Below, piece by piece: positions 9,115 to 17,907 of a stretch of 64,000 nucleotides of DNA. The notes beneath the pieces are model-generated. The model saw only the letters and a list, made by a program, of their open reading frames with translations. It ran no database searches and was not told the origin of the DNA. How positions within the stretch are numbered: position 1 is the first letter of the stretch; every line of letters begins with the position of its first letter. The position numbers were made by a program, and so were the translations under genes. Source of the DNA: DATKFM01 sp963810485 (GTDB lineage Bacteria > Pseudomonadota > Alphaproteobacteria > Dongiales > Dongiaceae). Where the stretch lies: positions 940,790-1,004,789 of the forward strand of contig CAWENQ010000003.1 in the NCBI GenBank assembly GCA_963810485.1, given 5' to 3'.

Positions 9115-9648
9115 ATGGGCAAGAGCGCGCTGGTATCCATCATTTGCGAGGACCGCACCGGGCTGGTGGCGGCGATCACCAGCCGCATGTTCGATTTGGG
9201 CATCAATCTCGGCGACACGACCTTCGCGGTGCTGGGCACCGGCGCGGAATTCACCACGCTCTGCGAGATTCCCGACGATGTCTCCCTCGGCGAAGTCGAA
9301 AGCGAACTCTTGGAACTGCCGGAACTGGAGAACGCCAAGCTGACGGTGTCGCCCTTCTCGTTCCAGGCCACCCACGCGCCGTCGGGCAAGATCACCCACC
9401 GCATCGAGATCATCGGCGATGACAGCCCCGGGCTGATTGCGCGTTTGAGCGAAGTATTCGGCGATTACGGCGCCAACATCGTGCGGCTCAATTCCGAGCG
9501 CATCCCCGGCGCCAGCGGCGCCCGCTACGCCACGCGCTTTGCCGTCTCAATTCCGAAGGAGAAGGAACAAGCCTGCCTCGCCACCGTCGCCAATACGGCG
9601 GCGCAGATGAGCCTCACCTGCAAATGGGACGCGACGGCAAAGGGCTAG
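9115..9648 (+). CDS. Glycine cleavage system transcriptional repressor-like ACT protein (GcvR family)
   Basis: A 177-residue protein made of two ACT domains, residues about 3-80 (ALVSIICEDRTGLVAAITSRM) and about 95-170 (HRIEIIGDDSPGLIARLSEV, then GANIVRL). This is the GcvR arrangement, in which glycine or another amino acid binds the ACT pair and controls the glycine cleavage genes through a partner activator. The start at 9115 is where the first ACT domain begins. The upstream in-frame extension is antisense to the DUF4139 signal peptide. Nearness to the GcvT fusion fits a role in C1/glycine metabolism. Confidence 0.82.
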   Translation: MGKSALVSIICEDRTGLVAAITSRMFDLGINLGDTTFAVLGTGAEFTTLCEIPDDVSLGEVESELLELPELENAKLTVSPFSFQATHAPSGKITHRIEIIGDDSPGLIARLSEVFGDYGANIVRLNSERIPGASGARYATRFAVSIPKEKEQACLATVANTAAQMSLTCKWDATAKG

Positions 9649-9658
9649 GCCACAAACT

Positions 9659-10138
9659 TCAGGGTATCGCCGGACACTGCGGATTGGCGTGGGCGGCGTC
9701 GACGTTCATGACCAGCATTTTCTTGCCGGCGCAAACCTTGTTGTATTCCGTCGCCAGCACCGTCTTGCGCCGAATCAGCGGGAATTCCGCCTGATCGAGC
9801 TGCTGCTTCAGCATGGTGTGCCGCTCGGAGATGCGCGCCACGCTGTCCACCTCTGCTTGATCGTTCGTGTCCAAGTTGGCATGGGCCGTGCGCAGCAACT
9901 CGTCGACGCGGTTATATTCGTCCCGCAAGGCACCGATTTCCGGGCCATTGAGTTCGGCGTCCGTCTGCACCAGGGCATTATCCCAGCAGACGCAGGACAT
10001 GGTGTCCTGGGCATTCAGATAGACGCCCGTGCTGTCCTGGGCCGTGGCCGTCAGCGGTGCCGCTGACATCGCGGTCAGTGCCACCGCCGCCAAGGTCAGG
10101 CGCAGTGCGCGCCGGTCATTGCTGTGGCTGAGATTCAT
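9659..10138 (-). CDS. Secreted hypothetical protein
   Basis: A 159-residue protein with a signal peptide (LTLAAVALTAMSAAPLTATA, cleavage after TAQ near residue 34). The mature part has four cysteines (SCVCW near 49, KVCAG near 138, PQCP near 155) that could form two disulfides. The middle (EIGALRDEYNRVDELLRTAHANL) looks helical. I do not recognise a family. It is convergent with the ACT gene, with only 10 bp between stops. A good Shine-Dalgarno (ggagag region) precedes the start. Confidence 0.65.
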   Translation of the reverse strand: MNLSHSNDRRALRLTLAAVALTAMSAAPLTATAQDSTGVYLNAQDTMSCVCWDNALVQTDAELNGPEIGALRDEYNRVDELLRTAHANLDTNDQAEVDSVARISERHTMLKQQLDQAEFPLIRRKTVLATEYNKVCAGKKMLVMNVDAAHANPQCPAIP

Positions 10139-10347
10139 CGCAACTCTCCTGATTCGGTTCCGCTTCCGTCCTGTGGCCGGCAGAGGTAGAGCCGGAATAT
10201 GGCAAACCCGTGACCCGGCCCGGGCACATCCAAGACCGGTCCAATGCGCCGCCCTGTTTGTCGAGCATGCGGCGGCATGCTATTGCATCTGGCTGATAAT
10301 TTCTCTGTCATCTCTTTCAACCAGCATCTGAACACCGGCCGCTAACC

Positions 10348-11601
10348 ATGAAAATCGTCATCCTCGGCGCCGGCGTCATCGGCGTGGCTACCGCCTGGTA
10401 TCTAGCCGAGTCCGGCCACGAGGTCACGGTCGTGGACCGCCGCGATTCGGTGGCGCGGGAGACCAGTTTCGCCAATGCCGGCCTGATCTCGCCCGGCCAC
10501 GCCTACGCCTGGGCCTCGCCCCGCGCACCCTGGATCCTGCTCAAGTCGCTCTACCGCAGCGATACCGCGCTGCGCTTTCACCTGCGCGCGGATCCCCGCA
10601 TGTGGAGCTGGAGCCTGCGTTTCCTTGCGAACTGCACGGCGGAGCGCAACCAGCGCAACACAATCGTCAAGCTGAAGCTCTGCCTCTATAGCCTGGGACT
10701 GCTCGACGCGCTGCGCCGCGATACCGGCCTCGCCTATCATGAGGAGACGAACAAGGGCTGCCTGTTTTTGTTCCGCGACCCGGCCCACTACCAGAGCGGC
10801 GCCGCCAACATGGCCGTGCTCAACGATCACGGCGCGGGCGTGCGCGCCATCAGCATGGATGCCTGCATCCAGATGGAGCCGGCCCTCGCCCACATGAAGG
10901 ATAGGCTGGCCGGCGCCCTGCATTCCCCGAAGGATCAGAGCGGCGACGCCCTGGTCTTCACCGAACGCCTCGCGGAGATGTGCCGGGCGCGCGGCGTGAC
11001 TTTCGAACTCGGCCGCACCATCCGCAGCATCGAGTCCCATGGCGATCACATCATCGGCCTGGTCACCGACAAGGGCGCAGTCAGCGGCGACCGCTATGTG
11101 CTGGCGCTCGGCAGCTACAGCCCCCTGCTGGCCCGCAAGGTCGGCGTTAAGCTGCCGATCTATCCGGTGAAGGGCTACTCCCTCACCATCCCCATCGACG
11201 GCCACAAGGGCGCGCCGGTGATGGGCGGCGTCGATGAAGGCAACCTCGTCGCCTTCTCGCGCCTCGGCGACAAGCTGCGCCTCACCGCCACCGCCGATTT
11301 CGCCGGCTACGACACCGACTACGAGGCCAAGGATTTTTCCGTCATGCAGCATGTGGCCCGCGAGCTGTTCCCCGACGGCGGCGCCTTCGAGCGGCCTGAC
11401 TACTGGGCCTGCCTCCGCCCCATGACCCCCGACGGCCCGCCGATCATGAGCCCGTCCCGCTACCGCAACCTCTGGATCAACAGCGGCCACGGCCATATGG
11501 GCTGGACCATGGCCTGCGGCGCCGGGCGGATCGTGGCGGATATGGTGACGGACAAGGCGCCGGATATCGATGTGAGCGGGTTCAGTTTGGAGCGGTATTA
11601 A
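10348..11601 (+). CDS. dadA: D-amino acid dehydrogenase
   Basis: A 417-residue membrane-associated flavoenzyme that deaminates D-amino acids to 2-oxo acids and passes electrons to the respiratory chain. The N-terminus has the FAD Rossmann motif (KIVILGAGVIGVATAWYLAE, then VTVVDRR near 28) and the DadA-typical ANAGLISPGHAYAWASPRAPW. The C-terminus has the second FAD contact (NSGHGHMGWTMACGAGRIVAD). The length matches DadA. The start at 10348 is directly preceded by a purine-poor leader, so initiation may be modest. It ends just before a REP-like repeat. Confidence 0.9.
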   Translation: MKIVILGAGVIGVATAWYLAESGHEVTVVDRRDSVARETSFANAGLISPGHAYAWASPRAPWILLKSLYRSDTALRFHLRADPRMWSWSLRFLANCTAERNQRNTIVKLKLCLYSLGLLDALRRDTGLAYHEETNKGCLFLFRDPAHYQSGAANMAVLNDHGAGVRAISMDACIQMEPALAHMKDRLAGALHSPKDQSGDALVFTERLAEMCRARGVTFELGRTIRSIESHGDHIIGLVTDKGAVSGDRYVLALGSYSPLLARKVGVKLPIYPVKGYSLTIPIDGHKGAPVMGGVDEGNLVAFSRLGDKLRLTATADFAGYDTDYEAKDFSVMQHVARELFPDGGAFERPDYWACLRPMTPDGPPIMSPSRYRNLWINSGHGHMGWTMACGAGRIVADMVTDKAPDIDVSGFSLERY

Positions 11602-11631
11602 GAGGACGCACTCTCACTACCCACAATTTAC

Positions 11632-11687
11632 ATTGTCATCCCGGAGATCGCGCGTCAGCGCGATCATCCGGGAACCCATTAACACAG
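11632..11687 (+). repeat. REP-like palindromic repeat, copy A
   Basis: A unit of about 55 bp starting TTGTCATCCCGGA, with an internal dyad (GCGTCAGCG core, ATCCGGGA right arm) and ending ACCCATTAACAC. It matches copy B at 11828-11880 in inverted orientation. Units of this kind are scattered between genes in alphaproteobacterial genomes. Confidence 0.65.
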
Positions 11688-11827
11688 ACCCATCTAAGTA
11701 GTGTTGAAAGAAGCTAGCTGTCGAGCGCGATGCGCGTTGTCGATGACGCTCGCCCAATTCATGACGCTTGCAGGTCTGTGCAATACCGATGAACACCAAA
11801 GCGCTGCAACACCACCCCGCGCCGCCC

Positions 11828-11880
11828 GTGTTCATGGGTCCCGGATAACCTCGCTGACGCTCGGTTTCCGGGATGACAAC
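11828..11880 (-). repeat. REP-like palindromic repeat, copy B (inverted)
   Basis: The reverse complement reads TTGTCATCCCGGAAACCG, then GCGTCAGCG and ATCCGGGACCCATGAACAC, closely matching copy A. The two copies form an inverted pair about 140 bp apart between dadA and the NYN gene, leaving nothing coding between them that I can support. Confidence 0.65.
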
Positions 11881-11897
11881 TTGTGTTGCAGCTTTCG

Positions 11898-12656
11898 CTA
11901 CCTCGCCTTCGCCGCCGCTTCCTTCCCCACCGCCGGCTTCAGCCGGATATGCACCGCCCGCCCTGACGACCTGTCGATTTCGAACGCCCCCGATTTCTTC
12001 ACCAGGTCGGCGAGCTTCGCCACGCCATAGGTGCGGGGATCGAAATCGGGGAACAGCTTGTTGAGCTGCTGGCCGACGCCGCCCAGGTGCACCCAGCCGT
12101 CATCGTCTTCCATCTGGTCGAGGGCCTTGCGCAGCAGCGGCACCGCTGCACTCGGCGATTGCTTGGAAACTTTTGGTCCCGGCGTAGCATCGCGCCCCGC
12201 CGCCGGTGCGTCCGGCAGCAGGTTCTCGGTATAGATGAACCGGTGGCACGCTTGGCGGAAGCTCTCCGGCGTCTTCTGCTCGCCGAAGCCGTAGACATCG
12301 ATGCCCTGCTCCCGGATGCGCGAGGCGAGCCGCGTGAAGTCGCTATCAGACGACACTAGGCAGAAGCCGTCCATGCGCCCGCTATAGACAAGGTCCATGG
12401 CGTCGATCACCAGCGCGATGTCGGACGCGTTCTTGCCGATGGTGTTGGCGAAATTCTGGTGCGGCAGGATGGCGTAGCGGGCCAGCACCTCCGCCCAGGA
12501 TTTCAGCCGCGTGCTGGAGAAATCCCCATAGATCCGCCGCACGCTCGCCTCGCCGATCTTTGCCACCTCATCGAACAGCCCGGCCACGATCCGCGGGGAG
12601 GTGTTGTCGGCATCGATGAGCACGGCAAGGCGGGCAGAACGGGTTTCGGCGGGCAT
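11898..12656 (-). CDS. NYN/PIN-like nuclease with C-terminal LOTUS/OST-HTH domain
   Basis: A 252-residue protein starting at 12656 (MPAETRSARLAVLIDADN). Residues about 8-140 form an NYN (LabA/DUF88) domain with the acidic positions expected for a metal-dependent RNase: LIDADNTS, ASDIALVIDAMDL and VSSDSDFTRLASRIRE. Residues about 165-240 (LLRKALDQMEDDDGWVHLGG, then LADLVKKSGAFEI) match the OST-HTH/LOTUS RNA-binding fold. The pair is common in bacteria and probably acts on RNA, although the target is not known. Confidence 0.8.
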   Translation of the reverse strand: MPAETRSARLAVLIDADNTSPRIVAGLFDEVAKIGEASVRRIYGDFSSTRLKSWAEVLARYAILPHQNFANTIGKNASDIALVIDAMDLVYSGRMDGFCLVSSDSDFTRLASRIREQGIDVYGFGEQKTPESFRQACHRFIYTENLLPDAPAAGRDATPGPKVSKQSPSAAVPLLRKALDQMEDDDGWVHLGGVGQQLNKLFPDFDPRTYGVAKLADLVKKSGAFEIDRSSGRAVHIRLKPAVGKEAAAKAR

Positions 12657-12716
12657 GAGAGGACTCCGGAGATACTGGATTTGAGGGCCGGCCATTCGGC
12701 CCCGCGCAGGGTAGCA

Positions 12717-13709
12717 CTACCTATCGATAAGGCCCATCATGCGTTCGCCATAGCGCGGGCCGGCGGTCTGGCCCGACGGCGCGGCGTCGGAGATGCGGGT
12801 GATATCCTGCTTGGACAGCGTGATCGCTGCCGCCTTGGCGTTCTCTTCGAGATAGCTGCGCCGTTTCGTGCCGGGGATAGGCACCATGTTCGGCCCTTGC
12901 GCGAGCAGCCAGGCGAGCGCGATCTGGCCTGAGGTCGCCCCCTTTTCCTCGGCAACCGCCCGCACCCGATCGACGAGGCGCATGTTCGCGTCGTAATTCG
13001 CGCCCGCCAGGCGCGGATCCTGGTGCCGGTAGTCGTTGTCGGAATACTCTTCGGCCCGCTTCACGGTTCCCGTCAGGAAACCGCGGCCCAGCGGGCAATA
13101 GGGGACCAGGCCGATCCCCAGCTCGCGCAGCACCGGCAGGATGTCGCCCTCCACATTGCGTTCCCAGATCGAATACTCGCTCTGGATCGCCGAGATCGGA
13201 TGCGTCTTGTGCGCGCGGCGGATGTTCGTCACGCCGGCCTCGCAGAGGCCGAGATAGCGCACCTTGCCGGCCTTCACGAGATCCGCCATGGCGCCCACCG
13301 TGTCTTCGATGGGCACGGCCGGATCGACCCGGTGCTGATAGAAGAGATCGATGTGATCGACGCCCAGGCGCTGCAGCGAGGCATCCGCCACCGCCTTCAC
13401 ATTCTCCGGCCGGCTGTCGACCCCCACCAGGTACGGATTCGCCTTGGGATCGATCTTCCAGCCGAACTTGCTGGCGATGACCACCTTGTCGCGCTTGCCC
13501 TTGATGGCCTGACCGATAAGTTTTTCGTTCTCGTACGGGCCATAGGCCTCGGCGGTGTCAAAGAAAGTCACGCCGAGTTCGATCGCCCGATGAAGTGTCG
13601 CAACCGCTTCACCCCTGTCGGCCGCGCCATAGGTCGACGTCATCCCCATGCAGCCCAGGCCGAGCGCGGAAACGGTTAGGCCCTGAGTACCAAGCTTGCG
13701 TGTCTGCAT
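12717..13709 (-). CDS. Aldo/keto reductase
   Basis: A 330-residue NADPH-dependent reductase with a TIM-barrel fold. The catalytic tetrad can be read in place: Asp51 and Tyr56 in FFDTAEAYG, Lys81 in ASKFGW and His126 in LFYQHRVD. The C-terminal cofactor loop is IPGTKRRSYLEEN. The sequence is close to the AKR subgroup related to IolS/YakC, which reduces aldehydes and ketones. The start at 13709 is chosen for the clean MQTRKLGTQGLTVSALGLG opening preceded by a ggagac ribosome site. The natural substrate is unknown. Confidence 0.9.
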   Translation of the reverse strand: MQTRKLGTQGLTVSALGLGCMGMTSTYGAADRGEAVATLHRAIELGVTFFDTAEAYGPYENEKLIGQAIKGKRDKVVIASKFGWKIDPKANPYLVGVDSRPENVKAVADASLQRLGVDHIDLFYQHRVDPAVPIEDTVGAMADLVKAGKVRYLGLCEAGVTNIRRAHKTHPISAIQSEYSIWERNVEGDILPVLRELGIGLVPYCPLGRGFLTGTVKRAEEYSDNDYRHQDPRLAGANYDANMRLVDRVRAVAEEKGATSGQIALAWLLAQGPNMVPIPGTKRRSYLEENAKAAAITLSKQDITRISDAAPSGQTAGPRYGERMMGLIDR

Positions 13710-13938
13710 GTTAGTCTCCTGAATATGCCACCACACGCAGATCGCTTCAGTGCCAGGGAAGCAGTGGGTGGCCGAACGTGACACTTAACGCCAAAACAGA
13801 TTGATTAGCCAAGCGCCATAGGATCATCGTCATCAAACTGACGTTCTCACATCAAGGTCTCGGAAATCGTGGCTCCCGCACCAAGCTCCGGTGAAAACCA
13901 ATCGGTGGGGCAGATAGCGAACCAATGGAGAGTTACAC

Positions 13939-14398
13939 ATGCTTGTACAACTTACTGCGGCTGTCGGTCTCTTCGTGGCGACTGTTGCTTTCCAGGCGCT
14001 GTTCATGTCTACGGGGTTGCGCACTTTGCGGCGGGTCGAGAAGCGCCGACCTATGATCATGGCTTCCAAACCTACTGTCGCGACTGTGATCTGGGTCCTG
14101 TTCCTCATGATTCCAATCATAATCGATGTTATCCTATGGGCGACTTTCTACTATTCCCTGGGAGTGCTGCAGAGTTATGAGGAAGTCGCTCTATTTCTCG
14201 ACTGTCACGTTCACGACGGTCGGATATGGCGACATCGTTCTTGGCATCGAATGGCGCCAGTTGGCGACGTTCGAAGCGATGAATGGGTGGATCATTTTCG
14301 GCTGGACGACAGCACTGATCATCACCGTGGTCGAGCGGCTGTACTTCCGTCCGGATGCACGATCAGCGGACGCTGCAACGCCGCATGCCGCTGCTTAG
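13939..14398 (+). pseudogene. Two-TM potassium channel (Ion_trans_2), frameshifted
   Basis: The first frame from 13939 gives a membrane segment (LTAAVGLFVATVAFQALFMS), a basic stretch and a second segment (VIWVLFLMIPIIIDVILW). The pore then continues in the next frame as LYFSTVTFTTVGYGDIVLG, followed by the last helix (MNGWIIFGWTTALIITVVERLYF). The K+ selectivity filter TVGYGD is intact. One extra T near 14186 explains the split. Restored, the protein is about 150 residues with no cytoplasmic RCK domain. It would conduct K+ across the inner membrane. Confidence 0.75.
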
Positions 14399-14454
14399 GA
14401 CGCAATTGATTGAGCGTCGGTGGGTCGGTGGGAACTCATGACCTCCGCCTCGCC

Positions 14455-15516
14455 TCACGCAACCCCCTCCTCACCCTCCTTGATCCACGCATCCAGCAGC
14501 GTGTATCCCACCGCGAGCACCGTCGGGCCGATGAAGATGCCGATCAGGCCAAATGCGATCAGGCCGCCGATGACGCCGGCGAGGATCAGCAGGATCGGCA
14601 GGTCGGCGCCTCTGCGGATCAGGACCGGGCGGATGAAGTTGTCGATGCCGATGGCCACGACGCTGATGACCAGCAGCACCGTCGCCCAGGTCGTGTCGCC
14701 GCTGTAGTACATCCAGATGATGGCGGGGATCAGCACCAGCGCGGGGCCAACCTGAGCGATGCAGAGCATGAATATCACGGCGCTGAGCAAGCCCGCGTAA
14801 GGCACACCGGCGATGTAGACTCCGGCGGCGCCGATCGCCGTCTGGATGAAGGCGGTGACGACAACGCCGAGCGCGACGCCTTTAATGGCCGCGGCGGCCA
14901 GACGCACCGCCTCCTCGCCGCGGTCGCCGGCGAGGCGGCGGCCGAAACGGATGACAGCGGCGGCCGCGCGCTCGCCGCTCGCGAACATGATCGCGGAGAC
15001 TGCCACCGTCAGCAGGAACTGGACGATGACCATGCCGAAACTGCCGACCGCGCCGACAAACCAGTCGGTGATCATGCTGGTATAGGGCCTGACCTTCTGC
15101 AGGATCGCCGGCACGCCCGCATCCGTGGCGCTCTGCCAGGCCTGGGAGGCCCTGTTGCCGACCAGCGGCACTTCCGCCAGCCAGGCCGGCGGCGGCGGCA
15201 TTTGCATCGTCGTGACAAACTCCGCGAAGCCCACGATCTCAGAGGAATGATCGACGATCGTGCCGATGGCGAACCAGAAGGGGATGACGAACAGGACCAG
15301 CAGCACCAGCGTCATAAAGGTCACAGCCAAGCCACGGCTGTTCCAGAGCCGCTGCTGCACCTGCCGCATGATCGGCCAGGTGGCGATGACCAGCGTCATC
15401 GCCCAGACCACCGCCGGCAGGAACGGGCTGAGGATCCAGAGCGACGCGCCAATAAGCAATCCGAGAAACAGGATCGCGAGCGTGATGCGTGTCAGATCGC
15501 TGCGATGTTCGGCCAT
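14455..15516 (-). CDS. AI-2E family transporter (PerM-like)
   Basis: A 353-residue integral membrane protein of the AI-2E/PerM family with about eight membrane segments. The N-terminal pair is LTRITLAILFLGLLIGASLW and VVWAMTLVIATWP. A soluble stretch rich in helices spans about 100-150, and a C-terminal cluster includes LLVISVVAIGIDNFIRPVLI and GLIAFGLIGIFIGPTVLAVGY. The NFIRP motif near 283 is a family hallmark. Some members export autoinducer-2, while others act as Na+(Li+)/H+ antiporters, so function cannot be fixed. It stands alone on its strand. Confidence 0.87.
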   Translation of the reverse strand: MAEHRSDLTRITLAILFLGLLIGASLWILSPFLPAVVWAMTLVIATWPIMRQVQQRLWNSRGLAVTFMTLVLLVLFVIPFWFAIGTIVDHSSEIVGFAEFVTTMQMPPPPAWLAEVPLVGNRASQAWQSATDAGVPAILQKVRPYTSMITDWFVGAVGSFGMVIVQFLLTVAVSAIMFASGERAAAAVIRFGRRLAGDRGEEAVRLAAAAIKGVALGVVVTAFIQTAIGAAGVYIAGVPYAGLLSAVIFMLCIAQVGPALVLIPAIIWMYYSGDTTWATVLLVISVVAIGIDNFIRPVLIRRGADLPILLILAGVIGGLIAFGLIGIFIGPTVLAVGYTLLDAWIKEGEEGVA

Positions 15517-15651
15517 GACCGGTCCCCTCTGCTGCCCTGCCCGGCCCCCGGGGCGTGTCGGTCATACTAGGCGTAGGGCGCACACAAGGAAACCGCCGAT
15601 GAACAGCGATAGACCCCGACGGATAGATCGGCGGCCGCAGGCAGATCGCGA

Positions 15652-15672
15652 GGCGACCTTGCCGAGGTCGCC
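15652..15672 (-). terminator. Hairpin after the racemase-like gene
   Basis: Perfect 8-bp arms (15652-15659 and 15665-15672) around a 5-nt loop, 24 nt past the stop of the racemase-like gene on the reverse strand. There is no T-run, so termination strength is uncertain. Confidence 0.35.
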
Positions 15673-15695
15673 CTATAGATCAACAATGTTCCCGA

Positions 15696-16508
15696 TCACA
15701 CCCGAAACAATCGCCCAAACCCCGGGACCGGCTCGCCATAGCCCGCCAGCCGCAGGCAGTGCCAGGCCAGCGCGTGGTTGCTGGAGGTCACCGGCTTGCC
15801 CAGCTCTTTCTCAAGCCCTTCGACGATATCAGCGACCCGCAAACTCGTGCAGGAGACGAACACGCCATCCACCGACGGCTCCCGCGCCAGGTCGCGCACC
15901 GCGTCCTTGATCGAGTCCTGGGAGATGCGCGCCACTTCGTTGTCGTTCTCGTGGTTGAAGGAGCCCATGACCGGCACGGCGATGCCCCGCGCCTCGACGA
16001 AGCGGCGGAGCATCTGGTTGACCTCCTCCACATACGGCGTCAGCAGGGCGATGCGCTTGGCCCCGAGCCTCTTCAGCCCATCGATGGCCGCGGTAATCGG
16101 CGTGGTGCAGGCCACACCCGGCCGCGCCTCGCGGATCCGCTCGAACACTTTGTCTTCTCCGATCACCACAGTGCCCGAAGTACAGCCATAGGCGATGACA
16201 TCGAACTTCATGCCCGGCAGGATGATGCCGGCAGCGGCGGCCATGCCCTTTTCCATCTCCGCCAGGGTCTCCGCATTGATCTCCGCGGCATTCTGAATGC
16301 GGCTCTCATAGAGCGCGACACCCTGCACTTTGCCGAACACCTGGCGGAACTCATGCTCGATGGTGTGGTCGGTGGCCAGCACGATCAGCCCCACCCGCCC
16401 GCGCGCGGCAATGCCCTGGTCGAGTTGGAACTTCATGTGCGTCTTGCTGACGACGCCATCGGGCGAGCGGCTCTCGGCGGGAATGGGGCGCAGGGCGGTC
16501 TGGTTCAT
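15696..16508 (-). CDS. Asp/Glu racemase superfamily protein (maleate isomerase / arylmalonate decarboxylase-like)
   Basis: A 270-residue enzyme with the two catalytic-cysteine loops of the Asp/Glu racemase superfamily: VIAYGCTSGTVVIG near 106-119 and GVFVSCTSLRVADI near 212-225. The opening GRVGLIVLATDHTIEHEF and the paired CTS motifs point to the maleate cis-trans isomerase branch, which works on dicarboxylates by cysteine proton transfer. I chose the start at 16508 (MNQTALRPIP). Longer reading frames add unrelated residues. The neighbours give no pathway. Confidence 0.8.
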   Translation of the reverse strand: MNQTALRPIPAESRSPDGVVSKTHMKFQLDQGIAARGRVGLIVLATDHTIEHEFRQVFGKVQGVALYESRIQNAAEINAETLAEMEKGMAAAAGIILPGMKFDVIAYGCTSGTVVIGEDKVFERIREARPGVACTTPITAAIDGLKRLGAKRIALLTPYVEEVNQMLRRFVEARGIAVPVMGSFNHENDNEVARISQDSIKDAVRDLAREPSVDGVFVSCTSLRVADIVEGLEKELGKPVTSSNHALAWHCLRLAGYGEPVPGFGRLFRV

Positions 16509-16715
16509 GGTCCAAGCCTTCTTCGGGTGTGGCAAGCTGCTGATCATCGGCCACCTACTATATCGATGTCGGCGTACCGGCCGCCAGGCCGATCTGAGAA
16601 AGGCGCTGGAAGAGTGCCGGCAGAATGATTACGGACCGCGCTGGCTACTTCATCGAGTGGACACTGGCATATGCAGGGCAAACGCTGTGGCGATGGAAGG
16701 CCTTCAGGTCGCTTA

Positions 16716-17090
16716 ATGGCAGCCATAACACTGCTGGCTCTGCGTCGCGAACGCGGCACTATCCTTGTGGAGCAAGGGAAATTCGAACTTGCCCTCGCCG
16801 ATTTTGAGCGCATCGTCAGGGAACACAGCGACTTCCCCGGCGCCTATCTCGGGCGCGCGAAGGCACTCATCGGCCTAGGCGAATTCGAGCGGGCACTTGC
16901 CGATCTCGATGCCGCGGAGAATGGCGATGGCAATCAACTCAGCATCGCCTATCATCGTGGGCGGACTTACCTGTTCCTCCAGCGGAACGACGACGCAATT
17001 GGAGCAAGCAAGCCTGCGATGATTCCGAAAGACCAGGCAACTAGCCTCATCCGTAGCAGTGATTTCATGAATGCCTGGCCATCAGCATGA
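16716..17090 (+). CDS. Tetratricopeptide-repeat protein, probably a fragment
   Basis: A 124-residue protein with two clear TPR units: ERGTILVEQGKFELALADFE and YLGRAKALIGLGEFERALAD, then a weaker third (AYHRGRTYLFLQRNDDAI). There is no signal peptide. The C-terminus (KDQATSLIRSSDFMNAWPSA) loses repeat character and overlaps a possible membrane-protein gene on the other strand. Longer TPR proteins are usual, so this is probably a remnant or is cut by an indel. Confidence 0.5.
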   Translation: MAAITLLALRRERGTILVEQGKFELALADFERIVREHSDFPGAYLGRAKALIGLGEFERALADLDAAENGDGNQLSIAYHRGRTYLFLQRNDDAIGASKPAMIPKDQATSLIRSSDFMNAWPSA

Positions 17091-17350
17091 GTGCCGGTTC
17101 TAGTATTCAGTGCGCGTATCAGAATTCCCCATCCGGCTGCCCCTGTTACTCCCCAGTACGCGGCGACAGCCACCATGCCGACCTGCCATCCCAATAACTG
17201 ACAAGCAAACACACCTGTTGAGCTCACAAAGACCCAGTTTGGCAAATTTCGGTTCATCCTGACGACAAGAGCACAGAACCCGATAAAAATCGGCAGGCTT
17301 AGATACCAATTGGCGTTGAGCCAGAGCGGACATCGCGGACAGCGTACCAA
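16967..17350 (-). CDS. Possible small membrane protein
   Basis: The reverse strand encodes up to 127 residues with three or four hydrophobic stretches (WYLSLPIFIGFCALVV, WVFVSSTGVFACQLLGW, VGMVAVAAYWGVTGAAGWGI). Just upstream, ATG at 17393 opens MSTAITILLIVLILDDWY in another frame, so one more indel may hide the true start. It overlaps the TPR fragment on the opposite strand. I do not recognise a family. Confidence 0.3.
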   Translation of the reverse strand: MVRCPRCPLWLNANWYLSLPIFIGFCALVVRMNRNLPNWVFVSSTGVFACQLLGWQVGMVAVAAYWGVTGAAGWGILIRALNTRTGTHADGQAFMKSLLRMRLVAWSFGIIAGLLAPIASSFRWRNR

Positions 17351-17594
17351 TCATCCAAAATTAGAACGATCAGTAGTATCGTTATTGCCGTAGACATCGT
17401 TGCTGCCCCTGTGTGCTCGCGACAAATCGGCCGGTGCGCTTCGTTCTGGCACGCGGCTTTTCTTTGCGCTCACGCTTGGCGTGAACTCCGGTCTCTAATT
17501 TGCCATGCCACAATTTCATAGGCGTTGTACACATCGTCGAATGCTGTTGTCATGGGCGGATCACGGTTCAACCAGGAGGAAGAGGAGAACAATC

Positions 17595-17886
17595 ATGTTG
17601 AACTCGTAAATCCTGCCGCTTTGCCGTAGTCACAGCCGCGCTGGGGATATTGGGAGTCGGTTTCGCCTATGCCCAGTCCGCGGACGATCCGATGAGGGAT
17701 TGTGAAGGTCTCTACGACGCGTTCAGCAACTATTCCACCACGCTCGACGACCCCGATAAGGACGAGGCAAAAGCCATGGCGGAAGAAGGCCTCAACCGAT
17801 GCAAGAACGACAAGCACGAAGAGGGAATCTGGCAGATCAGCAAGGCCATCGGCATCATGCATGACGGCAAGCCGTCAAAGAAGTAG
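17595..17886 (+). CDS. Small secreted hypothetical protein (start disrupted by one base)
   Basis: A strong ribosome site (ccaggaggaagaggag) precedes ATG at 17595, but that frame stops after four codons. Dropping one A near 17601 yields an unbroken protein of about 96 residues with a signal peptide (RKSCRFAVVTAALGILGVG, then FAYAQS). The mature domain is acidic and helical (DCEGLYDAFSNYSTTLDDPD; EEGLNRCKNDKHEEGIWQIS). Two cysteines may pair. The fit of ribosome site, signal peptide and mature domain makes a single-base error the best explanation. Function is unknown. Confidence 0.6.
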
Positions 17887-17907
17887 CAATCGCCGCATTC
17901 CTCGCCG

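Noticed and set aside
14410..15570. 386-residue forward frame opposite the AI-2E transporter
   Set aside because: Composition is rich in Arg, Asp and His with no recognisable fold. The transporter on the other strand has proper membrane segments and the NFIRP motif.
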